The notes under the pieces were generated by a model. It saw only the letters and a program-made list of their open reading frames with translations, was not told the DNA's origin and ran no database searches. This document shows positions 24,863 through 32,839 of a stretch of DNA of 64,000 bases, piece after piece. The stretch is from NCBI RefSeq assembly GCF_002201895.1, contig NZ_CP019436.1, positions 853,619-917,618 on the forward strand, read 5' to 3'. Position 1 is the stretch's first letter; each line of letters starts with the position of its first letter. The position numbers and the translations under genes were made by a program. The DNA comes from Methanopyrus sp. SNP6. GTDB lineage: Archaea; JAADCQ01; Methanopyri; Methanopyrales; Methanopyraceae.

Positions 24863-26524
24863 ATGTCCTCGGCTGAGGAGAAGCTCTTCATGAAGGCGCT
24901 CAAGGAGAAGTTCGAGGAGAGTCCCGAGGAGAAGTACACTAAGTTCTACATCTTCGGCGGTTGGGAGCAGTCCGAACGTAAGAAGGAGTTCAAGGAGTGG
25001 GCCGACAAGATCGCCGAGGAGCGTGGAGTTCCGCACTACAACCCGGACATCGGTGTTCCACTCGGCCAGCGCAAGCTCATGTCGTACCAGGTCTCCGGCA
25101 CGGACGTGTTCGTTGAGGGTGATGACCTGCACTTCGTGAACAATGCCGCAATGCAGCAGATGTGGGACGACATCCGCCGTACCATCATCGTCGGAATGGA
25201 CACCGCTCACCGCGTGCTGGAGCGCCGACTGGGTAAGGAGGTAACCCCGGAGACCATCAACGAGTATATGGAGACCCTTAACCACGCGCTACCTGGTGGC
25301 GCGGTCGTTCAAGAGCACATGGTGGAGATCCACCCGGGCTTGACCTGGGACTGTTACGCTAAGATCATCACGGGTGACCTCGAGCTCGCCGACGAGATCG
25401 ACGACAAGTTCCTGATCGACATCGAGAAGCTGTTCCCGGAGGAGCAGGCCGAACAGTTGATCAAGGCGATCGGCAACCGGACGTACCAGGTCTGCCGCAT
25501 GCCGACGATCGTGGGTCACATCTGTGACGGAGCGACAATGTACCGATGGGCCGCGATGCAGATCGCGATGTCGTTCATCTGTGCGTACAAGATCGCGGCC
25601 GGAGAAGCTGCCGTGTCGGACTTCGCGTTCGCGAGCAAGCACGCTGAAGTGATCAACATGGGTGAGATGTTGCCTGCGCGGCGGGCTCGTGGTGAGAACG
25701 AGCCTGGTGGCATCCCGTTCGGCGTGCTGGCTGATTGTGTACAGACTATGAGGAAGTACCCGGATGATCCCGCCAAGGTCGCTCTCGAGGTGATTGCCGC
25801 CGGAGCGATGCTTTATGACCAGATCTGGCTAGGATCCTACATGTCGGGAGGAGTCGGCTTCACACAGTATGCGACGGCCGTGTACACGGATAATATCCTT
25901 GACGATTACGTGTACTACGGTCTCGAGTACGTCGAGGACAAGTACGGGCTCGCCGAGGCTGACCCGAGTATGGACGTGGTGAAGGACGTCGCGACCGAGG
26001 TGACTTTGTACGGTTTGGAGCAGTACGAGAGGTACCCGGCGGCTATGGAGACGCACTTCGGTGGTTCACAGCGGGCTGCGGTCTGTGCTGCGGCCGCGGG
26101 TTGTAGTGTATCGTTCGCGACAGGTCACGCGCAGGCTGGCCTCAACGGTTGGTACCTATCGCAGATCATGCACAAGGAGGGTCATGGTCGTCTAGGGTTC
26201 TACGGGTACGACTTGCAGGACCAGTGCGGTGCCGCCAACACCCTGAGCGTGAGGAGCGACGAGGGACTGCCGCTCGAACTGCGTGGTCCGAACTACCCGA
26301 ACTACGCTATGAACGTGGGTCACCTGGGCGAGTACACCGGTATCGTGCAAGCAGCGCACGCGGCACGAGGCGACGCGTTCTGCGCCCATCCGGTGATCAA
26401 GGTAGCGTTCGCCGACGAGAACCTAGTCTTCGACTTCACAGAACCGAGAAAAGAGTTCGCGAAGGGCGCACTACGGGAATTCGAACCCGCAGGCGAGCGA
26501 GACCTCATCATACCAGCGGAGTAA
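24863..26524 (+). CDS. mcrA: Methyl-coenzyme M reductase subunit alpha
   Basis: 553 residues from ATG24863 with a GGGAGGATCA ribosome site; the longer frame from 24800 adds a leader absent from other McrA proteins. Residue numbers run three higher than in the M. marburgensis structure. Gln150 (F430 ligand) lies in GGAVVQEHM, His260 in FASKHAEVI, Arg274 in LPARRARG, Tyr336 in GFTQYA, Gln403 in GGSQRA, Tyr447 and Gly448 (thioglycine) in [12 protein letters not shown], and Cys455 at its end. All known modified positions are conserved. Arg274 is the expected target of Mmp10, encoded just upstream. The C-terminus [14 protein letters not shown] is typical. Confidence 0.98.
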   Translation: MSSAEEKLFMKALKEKFEESPEEKYTKFYIFGGWEQSERKKEFKEWADKIAEERGVPHYNPDIGVPLGQRKLMSYQVSGTDVFVEGDDLHFVNNAAMQQMWDDIRRTIIVGMDTAHRVLERRLGKEVTPETINEYMETLNHALPGGAVVQEHMVEIHPGLTWDCYAKIITGDLELADEIDDKFLIDIEKLFPEEQAEQLIKAIGNRTYQVCRMPTIVGHICDGATMYRWAAMQIAMSFICAYKIAAGEAAVSDFAFASKHAEVINMGEMLPARRARGENEPGGIPFGVLADCVQTMRKYPDDPAKVALEVIAAGAMLYDQIWLGSYMSGGVGFTQYATAVYTDNILDDYVYYGLEYVEDKYGLAEADPSMDVVKDVATEVTLYGLEQYERYPAAMETHFGGSQRAAVCAAAAGCSVSFATGHAQAGLNGWYLSQIMHKEGHGRLGFYGYDLQDQCGAANTLSVRSDEGLPLELRGPNYPNYAMNVGHLGEYTGIVQAAHAARGDAFCAHPVIKVAFADENLVFDFTEPRKEFAKGALREFEPAGERDLIIPAE

Positions 26525-26554
26525 CGCCCACACCCCCGTCCTATTTCACAACAC

Positions 26555-26560
26555 TTTTTT
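26555..26560 (+). terminator. T-run after mcrA
   Basis: TTTTTT lies 31 bases past the mcrA stop in GC-rich DNA. It is the usual form of an archaeal intrinsic terminator and separates the mcr and mtr transcription units, at least in part. Confidence 0.5.
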
Positions 26561-26648
26561 AGACCGAGAACCCATGCGAAATCGTTTCGGCACCCTTAAC
26601 GTGAGTTCATTTCCGTGGCTCTCAACTCGAGTTTAGGGGGTTACGTCC

Positions 26649-27545
26649 TTGGTAGGGTTCACCGAGATCGGTTTAGCGGCCGCGATGGGCGCGCTGGCCA
26701 CCGTAGCCGGAGCGTTCGAGGACGCCGAGTCGGACGTGGGGTCCCAGTCCAACCCGAACTCGCAGGTCCAGCTAGCTCCGCAGATGATGAACTTCCACAG
26801 ATACTTCAACAAGGCGATCTCGGGAGAACCTGTTTCCTACATGCTGTACGGAGCGATCGCCGGTACGGTGACCTGGGTAATGATGACAAAGTTCGGTCTT
26901 CCGTTCCTGGCCGCCGCGGCGGTAGGTGTTGGTGTGAACGCGCTAATTCACATGGTGTTCGCGACTACGTCCCACTTGGGTAGAATGGCGAGCGCGGCCG
27001 AGTTCGGACACCCAATCTACCTGGACGTCGTACTCTCACACCTCGGGCCAATCGCGGGTTTCGGAGGTATCGCGACCTTCGCGATAGTATCGCTGGCTTA
27101 CATCCAATGGGTGCTCCTAAAACATCCGTTCCCACTTCCACTACTGGCCGCACTGTGGGGTGTAACGGTCGGCGCGATCGGGTCTTCTACGGGAGACGTC
27201 CACTACGGTGCCGAGCGCTTATACCAGCACTACCCGTTCGGAGGCGGAGTCCCCGTAGCCGCTCACGGTAACATCACACGGAAGGCCGAGACCGGGATCC
27301 GGAACTCGATGGACAGCGTCTACTTCTGCGCCAAGTTCGGTAACCCGCTCACCGGCCTGTGTTTCGGTCTGGTGGTATTCTTCAGCACCTGGGCTGGCCT
27401 ATTCGGACAGTGGGGCGCCGTGATCGCTATGGGTCTAGTCACGCTCAGCTGCCTGATCGTGAGTAACCGCGTGGAGAAGAAGGCCCGCGAGAGCTACGGT
27501 ACCTACGAGGATGTCGAGATGGACGAAATCTGCGACCCAGTGTAA
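26649..27545 (+). CDS. mtrE: H4MPT:CoM methyltransferase subunit E
   Basis: This 298-residue integral membrane protein with about six helices is the first gene of the mtr operon, whose complex transfers methyl from tetrahydromethanopterin to coenzyme M and pumps sodium ions. [36 protein letters not shown] and [20 protein letters not shown] are family signatures. It starts at TTG26649 after AGGGGG. The C-terminal soluble tail is acidic ([16 protein letters not shown]). Confidence 0.96.
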   Translation: MVGFTEIGLAAAMGALATVAGAFEDAESDVGSQSNPNSQVQLAPQMMNFHRYFNKAISGEPVSYMLYGAIAGTVTWVMMTKFGLPFLAAAAVGVGVNALIHMVFATTSHLGRMASAAEFGHPIYLDVVLSHLGPIAGFGGIATFAIVSLAYIQWVLLKHPFPLPLLAALWGVTVGAIGSSTGDVHYGAERLYQHYPFGGGVPVAAHGNITRKAETGIRNSMDSVYFCAKFGNPLTGLCFGLVVFFSTWAGLFGQWGAVIAMGLVTLSCLIVSNRVEKKARESYGTYEDVEMDEICDPV

Positions 27546-27558
27546 GGGGGACCCCGCG

Positions 27559-28338
27559 TTGGGTGAGTCCGCCAAGCTGAACGCTCGAGGGTTCGGGATC
27601 GCCCTATCCCTGATCGCCGTGGCGACGATACTGGCGGCCTTCGGACACTTCTGGACGTCCGTGAACAAGTTGTTCGCGGTGCTGGTCCTGATCACGTTGG
27701 GTAGTATCATGGTGAACGTCGGTGTACACTACGTGCCGGTGGGAGGCGCTCCGGCCGCGATGGCGACGGCGACTGGAGTTGGTACGGGTACCACCCAGCT
27801 GGCGGCGGGATCCGGACTGACCGGACTCATCACGGCGGCGGCTATGAGCCAGAAGCCGTTCCTAGTGATCCTGTGGAACGGTGCCCTCGGAGCCGCCACG
27901 ATGATGGCCATCACTATGATGGTGGGTAACTTCATCTACGTCTACGGCGTCGGCTGTCCACCGTGCTCCGCCAAGGTCGACAAGGACCCGATCACCGGCT
28001 GGGACCAGGAGGCGTACGTCACGCCAGGTACGGAGGGTCATGGAATCCCGACGGTCAGCTTCGTGAGCGGGATCTTCGGAGGACTGCTCGGAGGTTCCGG
28101 CGGTGCGATGGTGTACTACGCACTCTACAAGGTGCTCGGGATGAGCGCGGCGCTGGCCGGAGTACTGGCTATGGGCTTCTTCTACGCGAACGCGGTGCTG
28201 GCGTCGTACAACATCGGAGGTACGATCGAGGGTTACCATGACCCGAAGTTCACTAGGCTTCCGAAGGCGGTCGTATGTTCCTTAGTGTTCGGTATAGTGG
28301 CGTCCTTGATCGCGTATTACCTCTCGACTGTTATGTAA
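27559..28338 (+). CDS. mtrD: H4MPT:CoM methyltransferase subunit D
   Basis: 259 residues from TTG27559, preceded by AAGGGGG; an in-frame start at 27511 lies inside mtrE and is rejected. The protein is multi-pass. [20 protein letters not shown] is a conserved MtrD stretch. [19 protein letters not shown] forms the hydrophilic loop, and [18 protein letters not shown] follows. With MtrC and MtrE it forms the membrane part of the sodium-translocating complex. Confidence 0.95.
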   Translation: MGESAKLNARGFGIALSLIAVATILAAFGHFWTSVNKLFAVLVLITLGSIMVNVGVHYVPVGGAPAAMATATGVGTGTTQLAAGSGLTGLITAAAMSQKPFLVILWNGALGAATMMAITMMVGNFIYVYGVGCPPCSAKVDKDPITGWDQEAYVTPGTEGHGIPTVSFVSGIFGGLLGGSGGAMVYYALYKVLGMSAALAGVLAMGFFYANAVLASYNIGGTIEGYHDPKFTRLPKAVVCSLVFGIVASLIAYYLSTVM

Positions 28339-28357
28339 TGGGGGAGTGTGAGGGACC

Positions 28358-29170
28358 TTGATCCTGCGCACACTCCTGATCTCCGCCGTAGCACCGGGCG
28401 GTGAGGAGGAAGAGGCCGAGGTCGCCGTGGCAATCTCGCCCTTGAAACTGATGACGGCCGGTCTGATCTGCGGAATACTCGGTGCCGCTTTCGCTTGGGT
28501 CCACCCGTTGATTCCGGCGTTGGCAGTGATTCCGGTGGTGGCCTGGGGTGCCGACGCGGTTAGGAGGGTCGCGGGCTACGGACTGGGTACCGGAGTGCCT
28601 TCTATCGGTTTCATGGGACTCGGTGGCGGATCCGTCGCCGCGATCCTGGCGGCGGCGCTATCCGGTAACATCGTGCCCGCATGGGCGGCGGCCATAATCG
28701 GAACCGTCATCGGTGCCGGTGTTGGAGCGCTGCTCGGCATCCTGGACCGCCGCGTGATCAAGATGAAGATCCCGGTGATGGAGCGCTGTAGCACCGAGAT
28801 CGTAGCGTCCGGAACGCTGGCGCTGATCTGTCTCATGGCAGCCGTCGCCGGTGACTTCACGTGGTCCGCGGTGTACTCCAAGGTGATCACGACAGGTCTT
28901 ATCGCCGTCCTCTGGGTGATCTGCGCTATCTCGCTGTTGCACCCGTTCAACGCGTGTCTCGGACCCAGCGAGACGCAGGATCGAACGCTGTGGTTGGGCG
29001 CGGAGTGCGGATCTCTCTGCACGGTCGTGGCGGGACTAGCGACGGCCAACCCGGTGGTATTACTGGCAGGTGCGGCCGCTTGGTTGATCACCTTCTGGAA
29101 GTTCTGGGAACTGACGAAGCGTGACGCTGCGGACGTAGTGTGGACCGGAATCGTACCCAAGGGTGAGTAA
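28358..29170 (+). CDS. mtrC: H4MPT:CoM methyltransferase subunit C
   Basis: This 270-residue membrane protein starts at TTG28358. After a short hydrophobic N-terminus and an acidic stretch come about seven helices, with GVPSIGFMGLGGGSVAAILA, DRRVIKMKIPVMERCSTEIV and LLHPFNACLGPSETQDRTL as MtrC signatures. It lies between mtrD and mtrB with 13-19 base spacers. It is part of the sodium channel module of the Mtr complex. Confidence 0.95.
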   Translation: MILRTLLISAVAPGGEEEEAEVAVAISPLKLMTAGLICGILGAAFAWVHPLIPALAVIPVVAWGADAVRRVAGYGLGTGVPSIGFMGLGGGSVAAILAAALSGNIVPAWAAAIIGTVIGAGVGALLGILDRRVIKMKIPVMERCSTEIVASGTLALICLMAAVAGDFTWSAVYSKVITTGLIAVLWVICAISLLHPFNACLGPSETQDRTLWLGAECGSLCTVVAGLATANPVVLLAGAAAWLITFWKFWELTKRDAADVVWTGIVPKGE

Positions 29171-29183
29171 GGGGTGAGGTACC

Positions 29184-29522
29184 TTGGCGATCGTGCTCAT
29201 CGACCCAGAGAGCCAGATCGCGATGGATGCCGTGACCGGGGCCGTAGCGGAGTGGAGCGAGGACGTGGTGACGCTGGACGTCATGCCGCTGTACGAGAAG
29301 GTTGAGGAGCTCGATCAATACGTTAACGACATGATGCGTGCCATGGACCCATCCACCACGACTTGGGGCACGCTGCCCGGTCGCGAGGGTACACATGAGA
29401 CGGCCAGCTTCCTTACCAACTTCACCCACGGTTTCGTCATAGGTACGATGATAGTGGCGCTCGTAGCTTTCACCCTCGCGGCCGTGTACAAGCTCCACGC
29501 CCTGCGCCTTCTCGGCCTTTAA
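29184..29522 (+). CDS. mtrB: H4MPT:CoM methyltransferase subunit B
   Basis: 112 residues from TTG29184 with ribosome site GGGGTGAGG. A soluble N-terminal part containing VVTLDVMPLYEKVEELDQYV is followed by a single C-terminal membrane helix HGFVIGTMIVALVAFTLAAV, the usual MtrB layout. It is a small accessory subunit of the Mtr complex, between mtrC and mtrA. Confidence 0.93.
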   Translation: MAIVLIDPESQIAMDAVTGAVAEWSEDVVTLDVMPLYEKVEELDQYVNDMMRAMDPSTTTWGTLPGREGTHETASFLTNFTHGFVIGTMIVALVAFTLAAVYKLHALRLLGL

Positions 29523-29545
29523 CCCCTTCGTAGGGGGTGCTTGAG

Positions 29546-30295
29546 GTGCCCGAGAAAGCCGAACCGGCCGAGGGTTGGCCCGTAGTCGAGGGAGACTACG
29601 TCGTAGGTGATCCTGAAGCTCCTGTCCATGTAGTCACGCTCGGATCCCACATCGAGGAAGACATCCTGAAGGCTGCCGGTGAGGACAAGGTAGCCATCGC
29701 CGGTCCCTGCAAGACCGAGAACATCGGAATTGAGAAGGTCGTAGCCAACGTCATCTCCAACCCGAACATCAGGTTTTGCGTGCTCTGTGGTGCTGAGGTA
29801 ACCGGCCACCTCACGGGTCAGTGCTTCAAGGCTATGTACGAGAACGGTGTCGATCCGAATTCCGGAGAGATCATCGGGGCAGAGGGTGCCATCCCGTACC
29901 TGGAGAACCTCCCGGAGGAGGCCGTTGAGCGTTACCGGGACCAGATCGTGGAGCTCGTCGACCTCATCGACGTTGAGGACGTTGACGAGATCGTCAAGGC
30001 GATCGAGGAGTGCGTGGAGAAGGATCCAGGAGCATACGAGGAGGGTCCGATGACAATCTCACTCGAGGAGGAGGAAGAGGAGGAACTCGCGGAAGTCGTC
30101 GGGATGCCTGTATCCGCGGAGACCGTGACCGTGGAGTACCGCATCAACGACGTGCGAGTCGGAGTGAAGAGTATCGGCGCCATGCAGCGGTACATGGCAG
30201 GCTACCTGTCGGGACGCACGATGGGATTGTTGATAGGTATCATCTCAGGTACGATCTTCCTGTTCCTGCCGATGGTCGTCCTGGGAGGCGTCTGA
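29546..30295 (+). CDS. mtrA: H4MPT:CoM methyltransferase corrinoid subunit A
   Basis: 249 residues from GTG29546, whose GGGGGTG site is well spaced; GTG29537 is inside that site. MPEKAEPAEGWPVVEGDY is the typical MtrA start. His88 in CGAEVTGHLTGQ corresponds to the histidine that binds the cobamide which carries the methyl group. An acidic linker (SLEEEEEEELAEV) leads to a C-terminal region NDVRVGVKSIGAMQRYMAGY ending in one membrane helix. That tail resembles MtrF, and no separate mtrF gene follows: mtrG begins 10 bases later. Confidence 0.95.
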   Translation: MPEKAEPAEGWPVVEGDYVVGDPEAPVHVVTLGSHIEEDILKAAGEDKVAIAGPCKTENIGIEKVVANVISNPNIRFCVLCGAEVTGHLTGQCFKAMYENGVDPNSGEIIGAEGAIPYLENLPEEAVERYRDQIVELVDLIDVEDVDEIVKAIEECVEKDPGAYEEGPMTISLEEEEEEELAEVVGMPVSAETVTVEYRINDVRVGVKSIGAMQRYMAGYLSGRTMGLLIGIISGTIFLFLPMVVLGGV

Positions 30296-30305
30296 GGGGG
30301 CAGTC

Positions 30306-30533
30306 ATGTTGGCGGAAGAGGAATCCGTCCCCAAAATGGTCGCACCGGAAGACGACATCCGCGAGATCCACTCACGCTTGGACGAGATCGAGCGTCGCCT
30401 GGACTTCGTGTGGGGTGAAGTTTACCAGCGCTTCGGCAAGAGGATCGGTCGAGACGTGGGGATCCTTTACGGTCTGGTGATCGGGCTGTACCTGTGTATG
30501 CTTTACATCCTGCTGGGAGTAGCGTTCAGGTGA
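30306..30533 (+). CDS. mtrG: H4MPT:CoM methyltransferase subunit G
   Basis: 75 residues from ATG30306. VPKMVAPEDDIREIHSRLDE begins a helical stalk, RRLDFVWGEVYQRFGKRIGR is conserved in MtrG, and one C-terminal membrane helix ILYGLVIGLYLCMLYILLG follows. It is a single-span stalk subunit of the Mtr complex. In other methanogens mtrF lies between mtrA and mtrG; here there is no room for it. Confidence 0.93.
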   Translation: MLAEEESVPKMVAPEDDIREIHSRLDEIERRLDFVWGEVYQRFGKRIGRDVGILYGLVIGLYLCMLYILLGVAFR

Positions 30534-30555
30534 TAACCTTGGGGGTGTTGGACCG

Positions 30556-31524
30556 TTGTTCTACTACCCTGGTAAGGAGCAGAAAGTGTGCGACATTTGC
30601 GGTGTGAAGGTCGGTGGCCAGCCCGGTGAGTACCCGACTGTGCTGGCCGGAACCATCTTCTACGCCGGACACAAGATCGTGAAGGACGAGGACAAGGGGA
30701 TCTTCGACGAGGAGGCTGCCGAGGATCTCATCAAGATGGAGGAGGAGCTCGCCGATGAGACCGGTAACCCGATGATGGCCCACATCATGGGTGAGTCGGA
30801 AGAGGCCATTATCCGATACCTAGATTGGGTAGCCGACGTCACCGACGCACCCATTATCGTGGACTCCACCGAAGCCGATGTTAAGGTCGCGGCGGTAAAG
30901 CACGCTCAGGAAGTCGGTCTCGCCGAGCGGGTCATCTACAACTCGATCAACGCCTCCGTTGAGGACGAAGAGATCCAGGCCATCAAGGAGTCCGACTGCA
31001 ACTCTGCGATCGTCCTGGCCTTCAACCCGATGGACGCTTCCGTCGAGGGTCGTATGAAGATCCTCACCGAGGGCGAGGAAGGAGTGTCCGAGAAGGGCAT
31101 GATGGAGATCTCCGATGAGTGCGGCATCGAGAACCCGCTGATCGACACAGCCTACACACCGTTCGGTTCCGGTGCGGGTACCGCTTACAAGGTGACGCTT
31201 GCGGTGAAGGCCAAACTGGGACTGCCGGTGGGTGGTGCGCCCCACAACGTACCGTCAGCTTGGGACTGGCTACGTGACTTCTTGAAGAAGCTCAAGGAGG
31301 AAGGCAAGGAAGAGTGGGCCAAACTGGCTCACGAGTCATCCGACTGGGGCTCCAACGTAGTAGCGGCGACGCTGTGCTGTGATTACCTGCTGTTCGGTCC
31401 GATCGAGAACGCACCGGCGATCTGGCCGGTCGTCGCCATGGTCGACGCGCTGATCGTCGAGGCCAACGAGGATGTCGGAGTCGAGCCGCAGGTGGAAGAG
31501 CACCCCGCCAACATCGTCCGCTAA
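30556..31524 (+). CDS. mtrH: H4MPT:CoM methyltransferase subunit H
   Basis: This 322-residue soluble TIM-barrel subunit demethylates methyl-tetrahydromethanopterin and methylates the cobamide on MtrA. KVCDICGVKVGGQPGEYPTV at the N-terminus, DAPIIVDSTEADV, ERVIYNSINASV and GGAPHNVPSAWDWL are typical. It starts at TTG30556 after GGGGGTG. It is the last gene of the mtr operon; its stop overlaps the stop of the convergent CobN fragment by three bases. Confidence 0.96.
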   Translation: MFYYPGKEQKVCDICGVKVGGQPGEYPTVLAGTIFYAGHKIVKDEDKGIFDEEAAEDLIKMEEELADETGNPMMAHIMGESEEAIIRYLDWVADVTDAPIIVDSTEADVKVAAVKHAQEVGLAERVIYNSINASVEDEEIQAIKESDCNSAIVLAFNPMDASVEGRMKILTEGEEGVSEKGMMEISDECGIENPLIDTAYTPFGSGAGTAYKVTLAVKAKLGLPVGGAPHNVPSAWDWLRDFLKKLKEEGKEEWAKLAHESSDWGSNVVAATLCCDYLLFGPIENAPAIWPVVAMVDALIVEANEDVGVEPQVEEHPANIVR

Positions 31525-31976
31525 CGCCATAGATCCCGTTTTTTCGCTTCCAACAACCTCTCCCGGGCGTACTCGACTGCGTACGGATTCTCGTCCGAGA
31601 ATCTCGGACCATACCGCTCCAGAACCTCACTGATCTTCTCGTAGCACTCGTTCGGGACGCGACCCGTGGTCGCATCCCAGCCGAACAGATTTTCCACACG
31701 CTTAAGCCACTCGCCCACGCCCCTAGCTCCGTGCTCCAGCATGGATTCGACCCACTCGTCGTTCGCCAGCTTCTGCTCCACGAGTCGTACCAGTTCCTCT
31801 TCGATTGATCTCGTTATCACCCTGTGCGGATCGGTCGTATCGTGATGATAGCACTCCACACGTTTACCCGAGTGGCGCTCGGCGGCCACCACCATTCCCC
31901 CGTGAAACGCGAAATGGCAGCAGCAGCTCAACACGTCCCACTCGTGTGAGGACTGGTTGACGGAGACCGCTCTCAC
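31521..31976 (-). CDS. CobN/ChlH-like chelatase, C-terminal fragment
   Basis: 151 residues from GTG31976. SVNQSSHEWDVLSCCCHFAFHGGM corresponds to the SREHDLLDSDDYYQYHGGM region of CobN; this is followed by TRSIEEELVRLVEQKL, RVENLFGWDATTGRVPNE and a typical C-terminus. The frame upstream of its start (STVRAVSV, before it EFRRAL) also matches CobN, so this is the continuation of the gene above, separated by a frameshift near 32010. Its start overlaps the upstream stop as GTGA, so coupled re-initiation could make a separate chain. CobN inserts cobalt in cobamide synthesis, relevant to the corrinoid MtrA next door. Confidence 0.75.
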   Translation of the reverse strand: MRAVSVNQSSHEWDVLSCCCHFAFHGGMVVAAERHSGKRVECYHHDTTDPHRVITRSIEEELVRLVEQKLANDEWVESMLEHGARGVGEWLKRVENLFGWDATTGRVPNECYEKISEVLERYGPRFSDENPYAVEYARERLLEAKKRDLWR

Positions 31977-32794
31977 GGTCGAGAGAGCCCGTCGGAACTC
32001 GGAGCTTCCTCACCGTTCACGTCGCTGCCGTAGGCGTAACCTCCCCACCGCACGTACACGTCCGCGAGATAGGATCTGTCGTCCCACGCGGAGGCGTGTA
32101 CGGCGTAGTTCACACCGGCCCCGTACGCTCCCGGTGGATCCCCAAAGATGTGGTGGTCGAAGGCGTGCTTCCTGACGAAGTTCCGCCCTTCCGGTTCGTC
32201 CAACTCCTTCACGGTTTCGAACACATCGTTGAGGAACTTCACCAGGTTCGGAAACGCATCACGAAACATTCCGCTTATCCTCACCACCACGTCGATTCGA
32301 GGCCGTCCCAGCTCCTCCAATGGCACCACCTCGAAGCCGCTCACGATACCGGATTCGTCCCACTCGGGTCTCACGCCAAGGAGCCACATCACTTGAGATA
32401 GAACCTCTCCGCCGGTCCGCATCACGTCCGACGCCCACAGCACGATGCCGACGGACTCAGGATAGTGACCGTGCTCTTCCAGGTACCTCTCTATGGTGTT
32501 CTCGGCCAGCTTCTTCCCGACCTTCCACGCCCTGCGGGTCGGGACCTTCCGCGGGTCTACTGAGTAGAAGTTCTTGCCCGTAGGAAGGACGTCGACGTCC
32601 CCGCGGGTCGGGTTACCGGACGGTCCAGGCTCGACGTAGCACCCGTCCAGGACCTTCATTGTACGGTCGATCTCCCGTTCGCACGCGAGCAACCGATTCA
32701 ACACGCTTCGCACGAACTCCTTCGCCTCGTCTGGGACGTGTTTCCGGAGTTCCTCTTCGAGCTCCAACCTCGGCACCCCGGGCGCTGGTAGCAC
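31973..32794 (-). CDS. CobN/ChlH-like chelatase, middle fragment
   Basis: 273 residues from GTG32794. It carries the conserved CobN block VEPGPSGNPTRGDVDVLPTG, NFYSVDPRKVPTRRAW, SVGIVLWASDVMRTGGE, RPRIDVVVRISGMFRDAFPN and GGYAYGSDVNGEE. The last nine residues (APSSDGLSRP) are unrelated to CobN. The family sequence continues in another frame from SSEFRRALSTV, so a single-base-type frameshift ends this chain. The gene is head-to-head with the N-terminal fragment, 45 bases apart, which means an inversion separated the two parts. Whether the three chains assemble into an active enzyme is unknown. Confidence 0.8.
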   Translation of the reverse strand: MLPAPGVPRLELEEELRKHVPDEAKEFVRSVLNRLLACEREIDRTMKVLDGCYVEPGPSGNPTRGDVDVLPTGKNFYSVDPRKVPTRRAWKVGKKLAENTIERYLEEHGHYPESVGIVLWASDVMRTGGEVLSQVMWLLGVRPEWDESGIVSGFEVVPLEELGRPRIDVVVRISGMFRDAFPNLVKFLNDVFETVKELDEPEGRNFVRKHAFDHHIFGDPPGAYGAGVNYAVHASAWDDRSYLADVYVRWGGYAYGSDVNGEEAPSSDGLSRP

Positions 32795-32839
32795 GAAAAC
32801 GATTCAAGGTAATACCGAATAAGTGTTTGGGGATCACCG

